Shown: positions 7,691 to 15,448, numbered from the stretch's first letter. The stretch: DNA of 23,153 nt from PNAI01 sp035501735 (GCA_035501735.1 DATJVR010000001.1:1-23153), one strand, 5' to 3'. Program-made: numbers and translations. Notes: generated by a model from the letters alone, not told the origin.

Positions 7691-8059
7691 ATGAGTGAGA
7701 ACGACAGCAAAGTGCCGCTCCCCAATCTCGAAACCAACGGCACGCCGCCGCCTTCGCCCGATGTCGCCTCGGTCACCCCCGGGGGCGCCGCCGATGCCGG
7801 CGCAGATCGCAGCGCCGAAGATCTCGAAGCGGTGTTCGACGTCCCGGTGCAGGTGTCCGCCATTCTCGGCCGCGCCCGCATGCAGGTCGGCGAATTGCTC
7901 AAACTCGGGCCCGGCACCGTGCTCGAGCTCGACCGCAAGGTCGGCGAGGCCATCGATATCTATGTCAACAACCGCCTCGTCGCCCGCGGCGAAGTCGTGC
8001 TGGTCGAGGACAAGCTCGGCGTGACCATGACGGAAGTTATCAAGGCCGAGAAGAACTGA
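7691..8059 (+). CDS. fliN: flagellar motor switch protein FliN
   Basis: FliN forms the bottom of the cytoplasmic C-ring and binds FliH and CheY. The 122-residue protein has a variable, Pro-rich N-terminus (residues 1-45) and a C-terminal SpoA/FliMN_C domain beginning FDVPVQVSAILGRARM, with GELLKLGPGTVLELDRKVGE and LVARGEVVLVEDKLGVTM. Length and domain layout are normal. It starts 19 bases after fliH with GGGAG upstream, and closes the tight fliFGHN run. fliM and fliL are not in the window. Confidence 0.96.
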   Translation: MSENDSKVPLPNLETNGTPPPSPDVASVTPGGAADAGADRSAEDLEAVFDVPVQVSAILGRARMQVGELLKLGPGTVLELDRKVGEAIDIYVNNRLVARGEVVLVEDKLGVTMTEVIKAEKN

Positions 8060-8068
8060 AGCACGAAC

Positions 8069-8116
8069 GCGCATGATCCCGAAAAGCGGCAACCGGTTTT
8101 CGGAAAGATCATGCGC
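8069..8116. repeat. dispersed 48-base palindromic element, copy A (fliN-flbD gap)
   Basis: Near-perfect inverted repeat with outer arms GCGCATGATC / GATCATGCGC and inner arms CCGAAAA / TTTTCGG. Close relatives lie at 22389-22437 (opposite orientation) and, truncated, at 13133-13152. It fills most of the 84-base gap between fliN and flbD, and in RNA it would form a long hairpin. I recall similar intergenic elements as widespread in Hyphomicrobiales genomes. Confidence 0.85.
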
Positions 8117-8143
8117 AAAACTGAAAACTAAGAGGAGTTAGCC

Positions 8144-9514
8144 ATGCGTCTCCTGATCGTCGGCACACTCAAGGGCCAGCTCACCACCGCGACCAAGCTC
8201 GCGATGGACAAGGGCGCTACCGTCACGCATGCCGAACACACCGCGCAGGCGCTCGCCGTGCTCCGTTCCGGCCGCGGTGCCGATCTGCTCATGGTGGATG
8301 TAGCGATCGACATCCGCGATCTGGCACTTCAGCTCGAGGCCGAGCACATCCACGTGCCGATCGTGGCCTGCGGCACCGACAACAACGCCCGCGCCGCTGT
8401 CGCCGCCATCCACGCCGGCGCCAAGGAATACATCCCGTTGCCGCCCGATCCGGAGCTGATCGCTGCGGTGCTCGCCGTCGTCGCCGACGACACGCGTGAA
8501 CTCGTCTATCGCGACGATGCCATGGCGCAGGTCGTGAAGCTCGCCCAGCAGATCGCGACCTCCGAGGCCTCCGTGCTGATCACCGGCGAATCCGGCACCG
8601 GCAAGGAAGTGCTGGCGCGCTACGTGCACGCGCGTTCGAACCGTTCGAAAAAGCCGTTCATCTCGATCAACTGCGCGGCGATCCCTGAAAACCTGCTGGA
8701 ATCCGAACTTTTCGGCCACGAGAAAGGCGCTTTCACCGGCGCCGTCGGCCGCCGCATCGGAAAATTCGAGGAAGCCTCGGGCGGCACCCTGCTGCTCGAC
8801 GAGATTTCCGAAATGGACGTGCGCCTGCAGGCCAAACTCCTGCGCGCCATCCAGGAGCGCGTGATCGATCGCGTCGGCGGCACCAAGCCCGTGCCGATCG
8901 ACATCCGCATTATCGCAACCTCAAACCGCAACCTTGCCGAGGCCGCCCGCGACGGCAAATTCCGCGAGGATCTGCTGTTCCGCCTCAACGTGGTGAACCT
9001 GAAGATCCCGCCGCTGCGCGAGCGCCCGGCGGATGTCATCGAACTCGCGCAATTCTTCGTGCGCAAATATGCCGAGGTGAACGGCGTACCGGTCCGCCCG
9101 CTGTCGGCCGAGGCGCGACATGCGCTCAGCCTGCATCGCTGGCCGGGCAACGTGCGCGAACTGGAAAACACCATCCACCGCGCGGTGCTGCTTGCCACCG
9201 GCCCCGAAATTGGCGTCGACGGAATTCTCACCCCCGACGGCGCGCGGCTCGACCAGGCGCGCGGATCGAGCGCGGTCGCGCACGCGACGCAAGTCGCCGA
9301 GCAGGTGACGCGCTCGCTCGTCGGTCGCACCGTCGCCGATGTCGAGCGTGATCTGATCCTCGAGACGTTGAAACACTGTTTCGGCAATCGGACCCACGCC
9401 GCCAACATCCTCGGGATTTCGATCCGCACGTTGCGCAACAAGCTCAACGAATATGCCGCTGAAGGCACACCCGTGCCGCCGCCCGGCGGCAGCGATTTGC
9501 GTGGTGCAGCGTGA
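8144..9514 (+). CDS. flbD: FlbD, sigma-54-dependent flagellar transcription activator
   Basis: FlbD is an enhancer-binding AAA+ protein that drives sigma-54 transcription of late flagellar genes and, in Caulobacter, represses early ones such as fliF. In the 456-residue protein, residues 1-115 form a receiver-like domain. The central ATPase shows Walker A GESGTGKE (148-155), the sigma-54 contact loop GAFTGA (195-200) and Walker B LLLDE (216-220). The C-terminus is a Fis-type helix-turn-helix (GNRTHAANILGISIRTLRNKL). The receiver keeps an aspartate at the beta-3 position (D52) but has LLIVGTLKG where acidic residues should follow strand 1. It is therefore probably not phosphorylated normally, as in Caulobacter, where the partner FliX acts instead; fliX is not in this window. 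AGGAG precedes the ATG. A palindromic repeat separates it from fliN. Confidence 0.94.
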   Translation: MRLLIVGTLKGQLTTATKLAMDKGATVTHAEHTAQALAVLRSGRGADLLMVDVAIDIRDLALQLEAEHIHVPIVACGTDNNARAAVAAIHAGAKEYIPLPPDPELIAAVLAVVADDTRELVYRDDAMAQVVKLAQQIATSEASVLITGESGTGKEVLARYVHARSNRSKKPFISINCAAIPENLLESELFGHEKGAFTGAVGRRIGKFEEASGGTLLLDEISEMDVRLQAKLLRAIQERVIDRVGGTKPVPIDIRIIATSNRNLAEAARDGKFREDLLFRLNVVNLKIPPLRERPADVIELAQFFVRKYAEVNGVPVRPLSAEARHALSLHRWPGNVRELENTIHRAVLLATGPEIGVDGILTPDGARLDQARGSSAVAHATQVAEQVTRSLVGRTVADVERDLILETLKHCFGNRTHAANILGISIRTLRNKLNEYAAEGTPVPPPGGSDLRGAA

Positions 9515-9629
9515 TCTCGCGCTGACGAAAATTTGCGCACTCCTAAATCCACAGCAGCGCGATCATCGCCTTGCTTTGCCGTGCGGTCCAATCATAAATT
9601 GACCTCGGGACAATCGAGGGAGACGGACA

Positions 9630-9824
9630 TTGCGCAACGTATTGTTGGCGGCCTTGGCGATTACGTTCGTGACCGCCACGTTGGTCGAAACCGCCGATGC
9701 GAAAAGCAGGGCTTCTTGCACGCGGATCGTCAAGGGCAAGGACAAGTACCTGACCCCCGGCGGACGCTGCGGTGAGGAGTGCCGGGCTGCGATCGATCTG
9801 TGCGTGCACGGCAAGAAATTCTGA
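9630..9824 (+). CDS. small exported protein of unknown function, four cysteines
   Basis: Not recognised as a named family. The 64-residue product starts with a convincing signal peptide (MRNVLLAALAITFVTATLVETADA, cleavage probably after ADA). A basic mature part of about 40 residues follows, with four cysteines (SCTRI, GRCGEECRAAIDLCV) suited to two disulfides. The start is TTG 9630 with GAGGGAG upstream. That ribosome site lies in the right arm of a small hairpin (CCTCG 9603-9607 with CGAGG 9615-9619). It sits between flbD and another small exported or anchored protein, with no evident link to the flagellum. Gene reality is likely but not certain. Confidence 0.55.
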   Translation: MRNVLLAALAITFVTATLVETADAKSRASCTRIVKGKDKYLTPGGRCGEECRAAIDLCVHGKKF

Positions 9825-9929
9825 CGGCCACAATCGTTATCTTCACGCCAATGCAGGACCGCCCGATCGTTGGACGGTTCGCGCGTCGCGGGATTCCGCG
9901 CGCGAAGCAGGCTGGCGGCTTTTCACGTC

Positions 9930-9972
9930 TTTTACAAAAGTAAATTCCGCGGTCCGGCGGACCGCGATTTAC
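9930..9972. repeat. competing hairpins in the 9825-10058 gap
   Basis: GTAAAT at 9940-9945 can pair in two ways. It can pair upstream with TTTAC (9931-9935, loop AAAA). It can also pair downstream with ATTTAC (9967-9972), enclosing a perfect 8-bp stem CGCGGTCC / GGACCGCG with a GGC loop and a two-base bulge. The 234-base gap otherwise shows no gene I can support. The structure could be a terminator, a processing signal or an operator. Confidence 0.5.
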
Positions 9973-10058
9973 GTTAACACGCTCAAATTCATCCGTTCGG
10001 ATTGCCGCGGCAACGCCGCAGGATACAGTGATTGCGTTCGTACTCTTGATTGACGCAA

Positions 10059-10466
10059 ATGTTGAAAATTTCATCTCGGCATTGCCTGATTGCTCTGGCG
10101 CTCAGTCTTGAGATCGCCGGCAGTTATGTCATCTACGATCGCTTCGCTTCGCGAGCGACCCCTGATGTGACATCTCAAATCCGCACTATCGAAGACATCG
10201 CGCCCGAAAAATTTGCCGATTTCAAACGCCGCGTCCTCGGTCCGAAGGTGCACAGCATCTGCATGAGCGAGCTTGAAAATCGGCTGGGGACGAACGGAGA
10301 AGTGATCCAATATGCGAGCAGCTTTTGTAATTGCTATGTCGATCAGGTCACCGAAGCCGTGACCAAAAGCGACATGACTTACCTGGAGCAGTTCAAGGAG
10401 CCGTCGCCCGACCTGGAAGCGCGCATGCAAGAGGTCAGGCAATCGGCGCGTCGCCACTGCACCTGA
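10059..10466 (+). CDS. membrane-anchored or exported protein of unknown function
   Basis: Unrecognised. The 135-residue product has one N-terminal hydrophobic segment (about residues 8-25, HCLIALALSLEIAGSYVIY), serving as signal anchor or signal peptide. The rest is hydrophilic and outside the membrane. Cysteines at SICMSEL, FCNCYVD and the terminal RHCT give a CxC motif. ATG 10059 was chosen over an in-frame TTG at 10050; neither has a strong ribosome site. It is followed after 32 bases by the DUF952 gene. No functional link to motility is visible. Confidence 0.65.
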   Translation: MLKISSRHCLIALALSLEIAGSYVIYDRFASRATPDVTSQIRTIEDIAPEKFADFKRRVLGPKVHSICMSELENRLGTNGEVIQYASSFCNCYVDQVTEAVTKSDMTYLEQFKEPSPDLEARMQEVRQSARRHCT

Positions 10467-10498
10467 CAATCCCGCAATTTCAGTTTATTCCAACCCGA

Positions 10499-10858
10499 GT
10501 GACCGCCATCTACAAGATCTGCACCGCCGCCGAATGGCGCGCGGCCGAACGCGCCGGCATTTACGCCGGTTCGGCGGTCGACTGCCGCGACGGCTTCATC
10601 CATTTCTCGTCCGCCCAGCAGGCGCCTGAAACCGCCGCCAGGCACTTCGCCGGTCAACGCGACCTCGTGCTGGTGGCCGTGGATCCCGCGGTCCTTGGCA
10701 ACCGCCTGAAATGGGAGCCCTCGCGCGGCGGCGCCCTGTTCCCTCACCTCTACGGCTCCCTCACGCTCGATGCCGTCCTGCGCGTCGACCCGCTCCCGCT
10801 CGATCGCGCCGGACGCCACGTTTTCCCCGATCCGCCCAGGCAAACCGCGCCGAATTAA
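10499..10858 (+). CDS. DUF952 family protein
   Basis: A small cytosolic protein (119 residues) of the DUF952 family, whose biochemical role is not established. Family features are the opening YKICTAAEWRAAERAGIYAGS, then DGFIHFSSAQQAPETAARHFAGQ, LVLVAVDPAVLG, LKWEPSRGGALFPHLYGSL and a final acidic/Pro tail. GTG 10499 gives the usual N-terminus (MTAIYKICTAAEW), though the ribosome site is weak; the open frame extends further upstream but would overlap the preceding gene. Its stop codon is part of the CtrA-like box that precedes flhA. Family call confident, function unknown. Confidence 0.88.
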   Translation: MTAIYKICTAAEWRAAERAGIYAGSAVDCRDGFIHFSSAQQAPETAARHFAGQRDLVLVAVDPAVLGNRLKWEPSRGGALFPHLYGSLTLDAVLRVDPLPLDRAGRHVFPDPPRQTAPN

Positions 10859-10870
10859 CCCCCTGCTAAC
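10855..10870. promoter_or_regulatory. CtrA box upstream of flhA
   Basis: TTAA-N7-CTAAC matches the CtrA consensus TTAA-N7-TTAAC at eight of nine positions, 120 bases before the chosen flhA ATG. It overlaps the stop codon of the DUF952 gene. Nine bases further on lies the palindrome at 10880-10892, where a -10 element would fall if CtrA occupies the -35 region. Confidence 0.65.
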
Positions 10871-10879
10871 CACAAATGC

Positions 10880-10892
10880 GGCAAAATTTGCC
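10880..10892. promoter_or_regulatory. perfect palindrome GGCAAAATTTGCC before flhA, candidate FlbD operator
   Basis: Perfect inverted repeat GGCAA-AAT-TTGCC, 12 of 13 bases identical to the fliF element at 4261-4273. It lies nine bases downstream of the CtrA box, well placed for repression of a CtrA-activated promoter. Identity of the binder is inferred. Confidence 0.5.
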
Positions 10893-10990
10893 CATCGGCA
10901 GGCGCAAGCGATTGCACCCACGCCAGCCGGTCGGTGGTTGCATTTGCGTTCATCGATTTCACTTCAGCGACAGGGAAACTGCGCGATCCA

Positions 10991-13126
10991 ATGTCCGACG
11001 TGACCGCCGCAGCCGGCGCAGCTACCGCCGCCCCCCTGCGCATCGCCGGCCTGACGCGTTTGAAGCTGGCCGATATCGGCGCGCTGCTCAGGCGCGGCGA
11101 CATCGCGCTCGCCATCGGCGTTCTCACGATTCTCGTCGTCCTGATTCTGCCGCTGCCGCCGCTGCTGCTCGACCTTTCGCTTGCGATCTCGATCACGCTC
11201 TCCGTGCTGATCCTGATGACGGCGCTGTTCATCCATACCCCGCTCGAGTTCTCCGCCTTCCCGACCGTGCTGCTGATCGCGACCATGCTGCGCCTTGCGC
11301 TCAACCTCGCGTCCACGCGCCTGATCCTCGCGCACGGCCACGAAGGCACCGATGCCGCCGGCCACGTCATCGAAGCCTTCGGCAACTTCGTCATGAGCGG
11401 CAATTTCGTCATCGGCATCATCGTGTTCACGATCCTCATCATCGTGAACTTCGTCGTGATCACCAAAGGTTCCGGCCGCATTGCCGAAGTCGCAGCGCGT
11501 TTCCACCTCGATGCCATGCCCGGAAAACAGATGGCGATCGACGCCGATCTCTCCGCCGGGCTGATCAATGAGACCGAGGCAAAGAAGCGCCGCAAGATAC
11601 TGGAGGACGAAAGCGGCTTCTTCGGCGCCATGGACGGCGCCTCGAAATTCGTGCGCGGCGACGCCATTGCCGGTCTGCTCGTCGTCTTCATCAACGTCAT
11701 CGGCGGCATGGTCATCGGCATCGCGCAGCAGGGCCTCACGTTTGCCGATGCGGCGCGCACCTACACGCTGCTCACCGTCGGCGACGGCCTTGTCACCCAA
11801 ATCCCCGCGCTGATCGTTTCGACCGCCGCCGGCCTGCTGGTGTCCAAGGCCGGCGTAGTCGGCGCTGCCGACAAAGCCTTGCTGGCTCAGCTCTCCGGCT
11901 ATCCCAAGGCGCTTGGCATGTCCGGCGCGGTCATGATGGTCATGTCGCTTCTGCCGGGCATTCCGATGCTGCCGTTTCTGCTGCTGGGCGGCGGCGCGAC
12001 CACGCTCGCCTATGTCATCGACAAGCGCCAGAAGGCCCTGGCCGCGACCGAAGTGAAGAAAGCCGATGCCGCCAAGGCCGCACCCGTCGAGGAGCCGATC
12101 AGCGCCGCGCTGAAGATCGACGAGCTCAAGATCGAGCTCGGCTATGCGCTCCTGCCCCTGGTCGGTTCCGCCAATGGCAACGATCGTCTCACCGAACAGA
12201 TCAAGGCGCTGCGCCGTTCGCTGGCGATCGAAATGGGCTTCGTGATGCCGTCCGTGCGCATTCTCGACAACGTCCAGCTCGAGGCGAACACCTACCTCAT
12301 CAAGATCAAGGAGGTGGAAGCCGGCACCGGCCGCATCTGGCCGAACCAGTACATGGTGATGGACCCAGCCGGCGGGCAGGTGAATCTGCCCGGCCTGCAC
12401 GTGACCGAGCCGACCTTCGGGCTCCCCGCCACCTGGATCGATGCCGCGCAGAAGGAAGAGGCCGCGCTCAAGGGCTATACCGTGGTCGACGCCGCGACCG
12501 TGCTCTCGACCCATTTGACCGAGCTGCTCAAGGCCAACATGGCGGAGATTCTCTCCTACGCCGAGGTGCACAAGCTGCTGAAGGAAATGCCGAAAGAGCA
12601 GGCCGAATTGTTGAAAGACATTTCGCCCACGCACATCAGCACGTCCGGCATTCAACGCGTATTGCAGACACTGTTGGCCGAGCGCATCTCGATCCGCGAT
12701 CTCGCGACCATCCTCGAAGGCATCGCCGACGCGGTTTCCTTCACCCGCAACCCCACCATGATCGCCGAGCACGTGCGCGTGCGGTTGGCGCGGCAGATTT
12801 GCGCGCAGCACACGAATTCGGCCGGCTACCTGCCGCTGATATCGCTCTCCGCCAAGTGGGAGCAGAATTTCGCCGAATCCATTGTCGGCCAGGGTGAAGA
12901 AAAGAGCCTCGCCATGCAGCCCTCGCGCCTGACGGAATTCATCAACCTCGTGCGTGAGCGCTTCGAAGAAGCCGCCCGCGAGGGCGAGGCCCCCGTGCTG
13001 GTGACCTCCCCCGCCGTTCGGCCTTTCGTGCGCGGCATCGTCGAACGCTTCCGCGCGCAGACCTCCGTGCTCTCGCAATCGGAAATCCACCCGCGCGCGC
13101 GACTCAAAACCGTCGGCAGCATCTAG
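10991..13126 (+). CDS. flhA: flagellar export gate protein FlhA
   Basis: FlhA is the inner-membrane export gate of the flagellar type III secretion system. It forms a nonameric ring whose cytoplasmic domain receives substrates and chaperones. From ATG 10991 the protein is 711 residues, a little longer than the roughly 690 usual. It opens with a short variable tail, then multiple membrane helices over about residues 40-330 (for example DIALAIGVLTILVVLILPLP). The FHIPEP-region signature is visible as FPTVLLIATMLRLALNLAST and ETEAKKRRKILEDESGFFGA. The soluble C-terminal domain (about 360-711) is complete. An in-frame GTG at 10934 is possible but has no ribosome site; the ATG also has only a weak one (AGGGA about 15 bases upstream). 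flhB and fliPQR are elsewhere. Confidence 0.96.
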   Translation: MSDVTAAAGAATAAPLRIAGLTRLKLADIGALLRRGDIALAIGVLTILVVLILPLPPLLLDLSLAISITLSVLILMTALFIHTPLEFSAFPTVLLIATMLRLALNLASTRLILAHGHEGTDAAGHVIEAFGNFVMSGNFVIGIIVFTILIIVNFVVITKGSGRIAEVAARFHLDAMPGKQMAIDADLSAGLINETEAKKRRKILEDESGFFGAMDGASKFVRGDAIAGLLVVFINVIGGMVIGIAQQGLTFADAARTYTLLTVGDGLVTQIPALIVSTAAGLLVSKAGVVGAADKALLAQLSGYPKALGMSGAVMMVMSLLPGIPMLPFLLLGGGATTLAYVIDKRQKALAATEVKKADAAKAAPVEEPISAALKIDELKIELGYALLPLVGSANGNDRLTEQIKALRRSLAIEMGFVMPSVRILDNVQLEANTYLIKIKEVEAGTGRIWPNQYMVMDPAGGQVNLPGLHVTEPTFGLPATWIDAAQKEEAALKGYTVVDAATVLSTHLTELLKANMAEILSYAEVHKLLKEMPKEQAELLKDISPTHISTSGIQRVLQTLLAERISIRDLATILEGIADAVSFTRNPTMIAEHVRVRLARQICAQHTNSAGYLPLISLSAKWEQNFAESIVGQGEEKSLAMQPSRLTEFINLVRERFEEAAREGEAPVLVTSPAVRPFVRGIVERFRAQTSVLSQSEIHPRARLKTVGSI

Positions 13127-13132
13127 CGTGGA

Positions 13133-13152
13133 GCATGACCCCGAAAAGCGGG
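13133..13152 (+). repeat. dispersed palindromic element, copy B (truncated)
   Basis: GCATGACCCCGAAAAGCGGG matches the left half of the element at 8069-8116; the right half has decayed. The remnant itself forms a small hairpin (CCCCG / CGGGG) seven bases after the flhA stop but lacks a T-run. The rest of 13127-13307 shows no gene. Confidence 0.7.
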
Positions 13153-13307
13153 GGAACCCGAGATAAGACCGCGCTTCGCCCGTTCACCATACGCGCGCGT
13201 ACGGTCGACAATTCAGTAAATCGGAGGCCCGATCGTTAGACTTCGTGAACCTTTTGGGCGGCATATTCCGCGGCGTTGAGTTTGTACCTGTTCCGAGTGT
13301 TCACGCT

Positions 13308-13517
13308 ATGACGAACTACACGCTACCGCGGGCGGACCGCGGGACCCATCTCAAAATCATCGCAATCTCTTTGATCGCAGGGTTTCTCGTCGTCAGCGTC
13401 GGCTTTGCCGCGCGCGGGCCGGTCAGCAACGATTTGGCGCATTCCGACAACGGAATTGCGCTCAAGGCCAGCCAGCCGACGAGCTGGAGTAGCCGCGAGA
13501 CTGCGACCGTCCGTTAA
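13308..13517 (+). CDS. small single-pass membrane protein of unknown function
   Basis: The 69-residue product has a polar basic N-terminus (MTNYTLPRADRGTHLKI), one membrane helix (IIAISLIAGFLVVSVGFAA, about residues 17-35) and a polar 35-residue tail, so it is probably an inner-membrane protein with one pass. I recall similar short proteins with a YTLPRADR...HLKI start in Bradyrhizobium-type genomes, without known function. ATG 13308 starts the conserved-looking part; the frame also extends upstream to 13245. It is convergent with fliJ, whose stop lies 42 bases away. Confidence 0.6.
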   Translation: MTNYTLPRADRGTHLKIIAISLIAGFLVVSVGFAARGPVSNDLAHSDNGIALKASQPTSWSSRETATVR

Positions 13518-13559
13518 GCCCCTGTTTACCGTATTGTCGCCGCCAGGCGCTACCGGCGT

Positions 13560-13979
13560 TTATATCGCCGCACTGTTGCGCGCGCGCATCACGCCGACCG
13601 CATCGAGCTCGGCCTGCTCATGGGCGCTCTCGGCAGCGCGTTCGCGCGCCTGATCGCGTTCGTCAAGCAACTCGACTTTCTTGAGTTCCTCGAACGCCTC
13701 GCCGAGCGCCGCCTTGGCGTCGTCGAGCTGGCCTTTGAGCTCGCCCGCAGAGCGCTTGAGATTTTCGCGCCGCGTAATCGCAGCCTTGGCGTAAGTCGGA
13801 TAGGCAAAATGCGCCGGATCGTGAATGCCGGCCCGCTCTTGCTCAGCCTTGATTTCGCGCTCGAGATCGGTGGCCATGCGCTCGAACTCGGCGATCATGG
13901 CTTCGATCTGCGCGACTTTGCGGCGCTTCTCGTCGACCTGAAACTTCTTCAGACGAATGAGCGTTTCGCGTGACTTCAT
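13560..13979 (-). CDS. fliJ: flagellar export chaperone FliJ
   Basis: FliJ is the small coiled-coil stalk of the flagellar export ATPase. It sits in the centre of the FliI hexamer, contacts FlhA and escorts chaperones. The 139-residue protein is almost entirely charged alpha-helix: MKSRETLIRLKKFQVDEKRR, then EFERMATDLEREIKAEQERAG, and a second helix LKGQLDDAKAALGEAFEELKKVELLDERD. A short break at HDPAHFAYPTYAK marks the antiparallel coiled-coil turn. GGGGAG precedes the ATG. It follows fliI on the same strand after 110 bases, the standard order. Low sequence conservation means position and helical pattern carry the call. Confidence 0.92.
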   Translation of the reverse strand: MKSRETLIRLKKFQVDEKRRKVAQIEAMIAEFERMATDLEREIKAEQERAGIHDPAHFAYPTYAKAAITRRENLKRSAGELKGQLDDAKAALGEAFEELKKVELLDERDQARERAAESAHEQAELDAVGVMRARNSAAI

Positions 13980-14089
13980 TGACTCTTACTCCCCAGAAGC
14001 CGCCGGAAACTGGCCTCGTTTGAACGACCGGCCAGACGCGCTGACGCAAATTTCCGCAGCGACGATCTGGGGATTATGGCGCGATACCG

Positions 14090-15418
14090 TTAGTTTTCGG
14101 TTTCCGCCCGCGGTTCTTTTGCCAGGATCTGCTCAAGCCGGCGGTAGCCCTCCGCCATACTGGTTGATTCTTCCTTACTTTGAGCGAGGAACGCTTCCAG
14201 CGGTCCATGCAGGCGGATCGCCTCATCCACCTCCGCGCTGGCACCGGGCCGATAGGCGCCGAGTCGGATCAGTTCCTCCATGTCGGAGTAGGTCGCCATC
14301 ACCTGCCGCGCGCGCGCCAGCACCGGCAGGTAGGCCGGATCAGCGGCCCGCGGCATGGCGCGCGAGACCGATTTGAGCACATTGATCGCCGGATAGCGGC
14401 CGCGTTCGGCGATCGACCGCTCCATCACGATATGGCCGTCGAGAATGGCCCGCACCGCGTCGGATATCGGCTCGTTGTGATCGTCCCCCTCCACCAGCAC
14501 GCTGAACAGGCCCGTGATCGTACCCTTGCCGGTTCCGGTTCCGGCCCGCTCCAGGAGCCGCGGCAGTTCGGAAAAGACCGTCGGCGTGAAGCCCTTGGCG
14601 GTGGGCGGCTCCCCGGTGGAAAGCCCGATTTCGCGCTGCGCCACCGCAAAACGCGTGATCGAGTCCATCAGCAGCAGCACATCTTTGCCCTCGTCGCGAA
14701 AATATTCGGCGATCGCGAGCGTCAGATAGGCTGCCTGCCGTCGCATCAGGGCCGGCTCATCGGAGGTCGCGACCACCACCACCGAACGGGCAAGGCCTGC
14801 GGCGCCGAGGTCGTCCTGCAGGAACTCCTGGACCTCGCGGCCGCGCTCGCCGATCAGCCCGACCACGGCGACATCCGCGCCCACATTGCGCGCCAGCATG
14901 CCGAGCAGCACCGATTTGCCGACGCCCGAGCCTGAGAAAATGCCCATGCGCTGTCCGCGGCAACACGTGACGAACGTATTGAGCGCGCGCACACCGAGAT
15001 CGAGCGGTTTACCGATGCGCGCCCGCGCATGCGCGGGCGGTGGCGCATTCCGGAAAGGATAGGAAACGGGGCCAAGCGGCAGCGATCCCTTCTCATCGAT
15101 CGGCTGGCCCATGGCGTCGACCACCCGGCCGAGCCAGCCTCGCGATGGCCTCACCGCCGCCGCCGAGGACACCACGGCCCGGCATCCGCGCCGCACCCCA
15201 TCGAGCGCCGCAAACGGCATCAGCAATGCGTTGCGGCCCGTGAAACCGACGACCTCGCAGGCAATGGGCTGCGCCGGCGTCTCGATCAGCACCCGCGCGC
15301 CGACCGACATGGCATCGATCGGACCCGCAACCTCAACCATGAGACCGCGCACGCCGACCACGCGGCCGTAGATCTCCACGCCGCCGAGTTCGTTGATCTG
15401 CTCGGCCAGCGCCTTCAT
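14090..15418 (-). CDS. fliI: flagellum-specific export ATPase FliI
   Basis: FliI is the hexameric ATPase that energises and unfolds substrates for flagellar export, related to the F1 beta subunit. In the 442-residue protein, residues 1-90 form the N-terminal barrel (GGVEIYGRVVGVRGLMVEV). The catalytic core shows Walker A GSGVGKS (163-169), GLIGERGREVQEF, Walker B-like VLLLMDSITRFA and GSITG-type GTITGLFSVLVEGDD. The C-terminus is helical (AEVDEAIRLHGPLEAFL). AGGAGA lies directly upstream of the ATG. It is transcribed divergently from ctrA and heads fliI-fliJ. A CtrA-like box sits about 30 bases upstream. Partners fliH and flhA are in the same window. Confidence 0.97.
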   Translation of the reverse strand: MKALAEQINELGGVEIYGRVVGVRGLMVEVAGPIDAMSVGARVLIETPAQPIACEVVGFTGRNALLMPFAALDGVRRGCRAVVSSAAAVRPSRGWLGRVVDAMGQPIDEKGSLPLGPVSYPFRNAPPPAHARARIGKPLDLGVRALNTFVTCCRGQRMGIFSGSGVGKSVLLGMLARNVGADVAVVGLIGERGREVQEFLQDDLGAAGLARSVVVVATSDEPALMRRQAAYLTLAIAEYFRDEGKDVLLLMDSITRFAVAQREIGLSTGEPPTAKGFTPTVFSELPRLLERAGTGTGKGTITGLFSVLVEGDDHNEPISDAVRAILDGHIVMERSIAERGRYPAINVLKSVSRAMPRAADPAYLPVLARARQVMATYSDMEELIRLGAYRPGASAEVDEAIRLHGPLEAFLAQSKEESTSMAEGYRRLEQILAKEPRAETEN

Positions 15419-15448
15419 CGGCGATCTCCTAACAGCCGAGCCCCAGCT

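Noticed and set aside
9772..10053. Plus-strand open frame of 93 codons crossing the gap after the small exported protein
   Set aside because: It overlaps the upstream gene in another frame, runs through the hairpin region, and has no start context or motif.
10964..13090. Long open frame (about 708 codons) on the minus strand across flhA
   Set aside because: It is the GC-driven antisense mirror of flhA; the translation is a low-complexity His/Asp/Arg/Gln-rich product with no domain, while the plus frame is unmistakable FlhA.
13133..13152. Intrinsic terminator for flhA
   Set aside because: The small CCCCG/CGGGG stem is not followed by a T-run and is better explained as a decayed copy of the dispersed palindrome.
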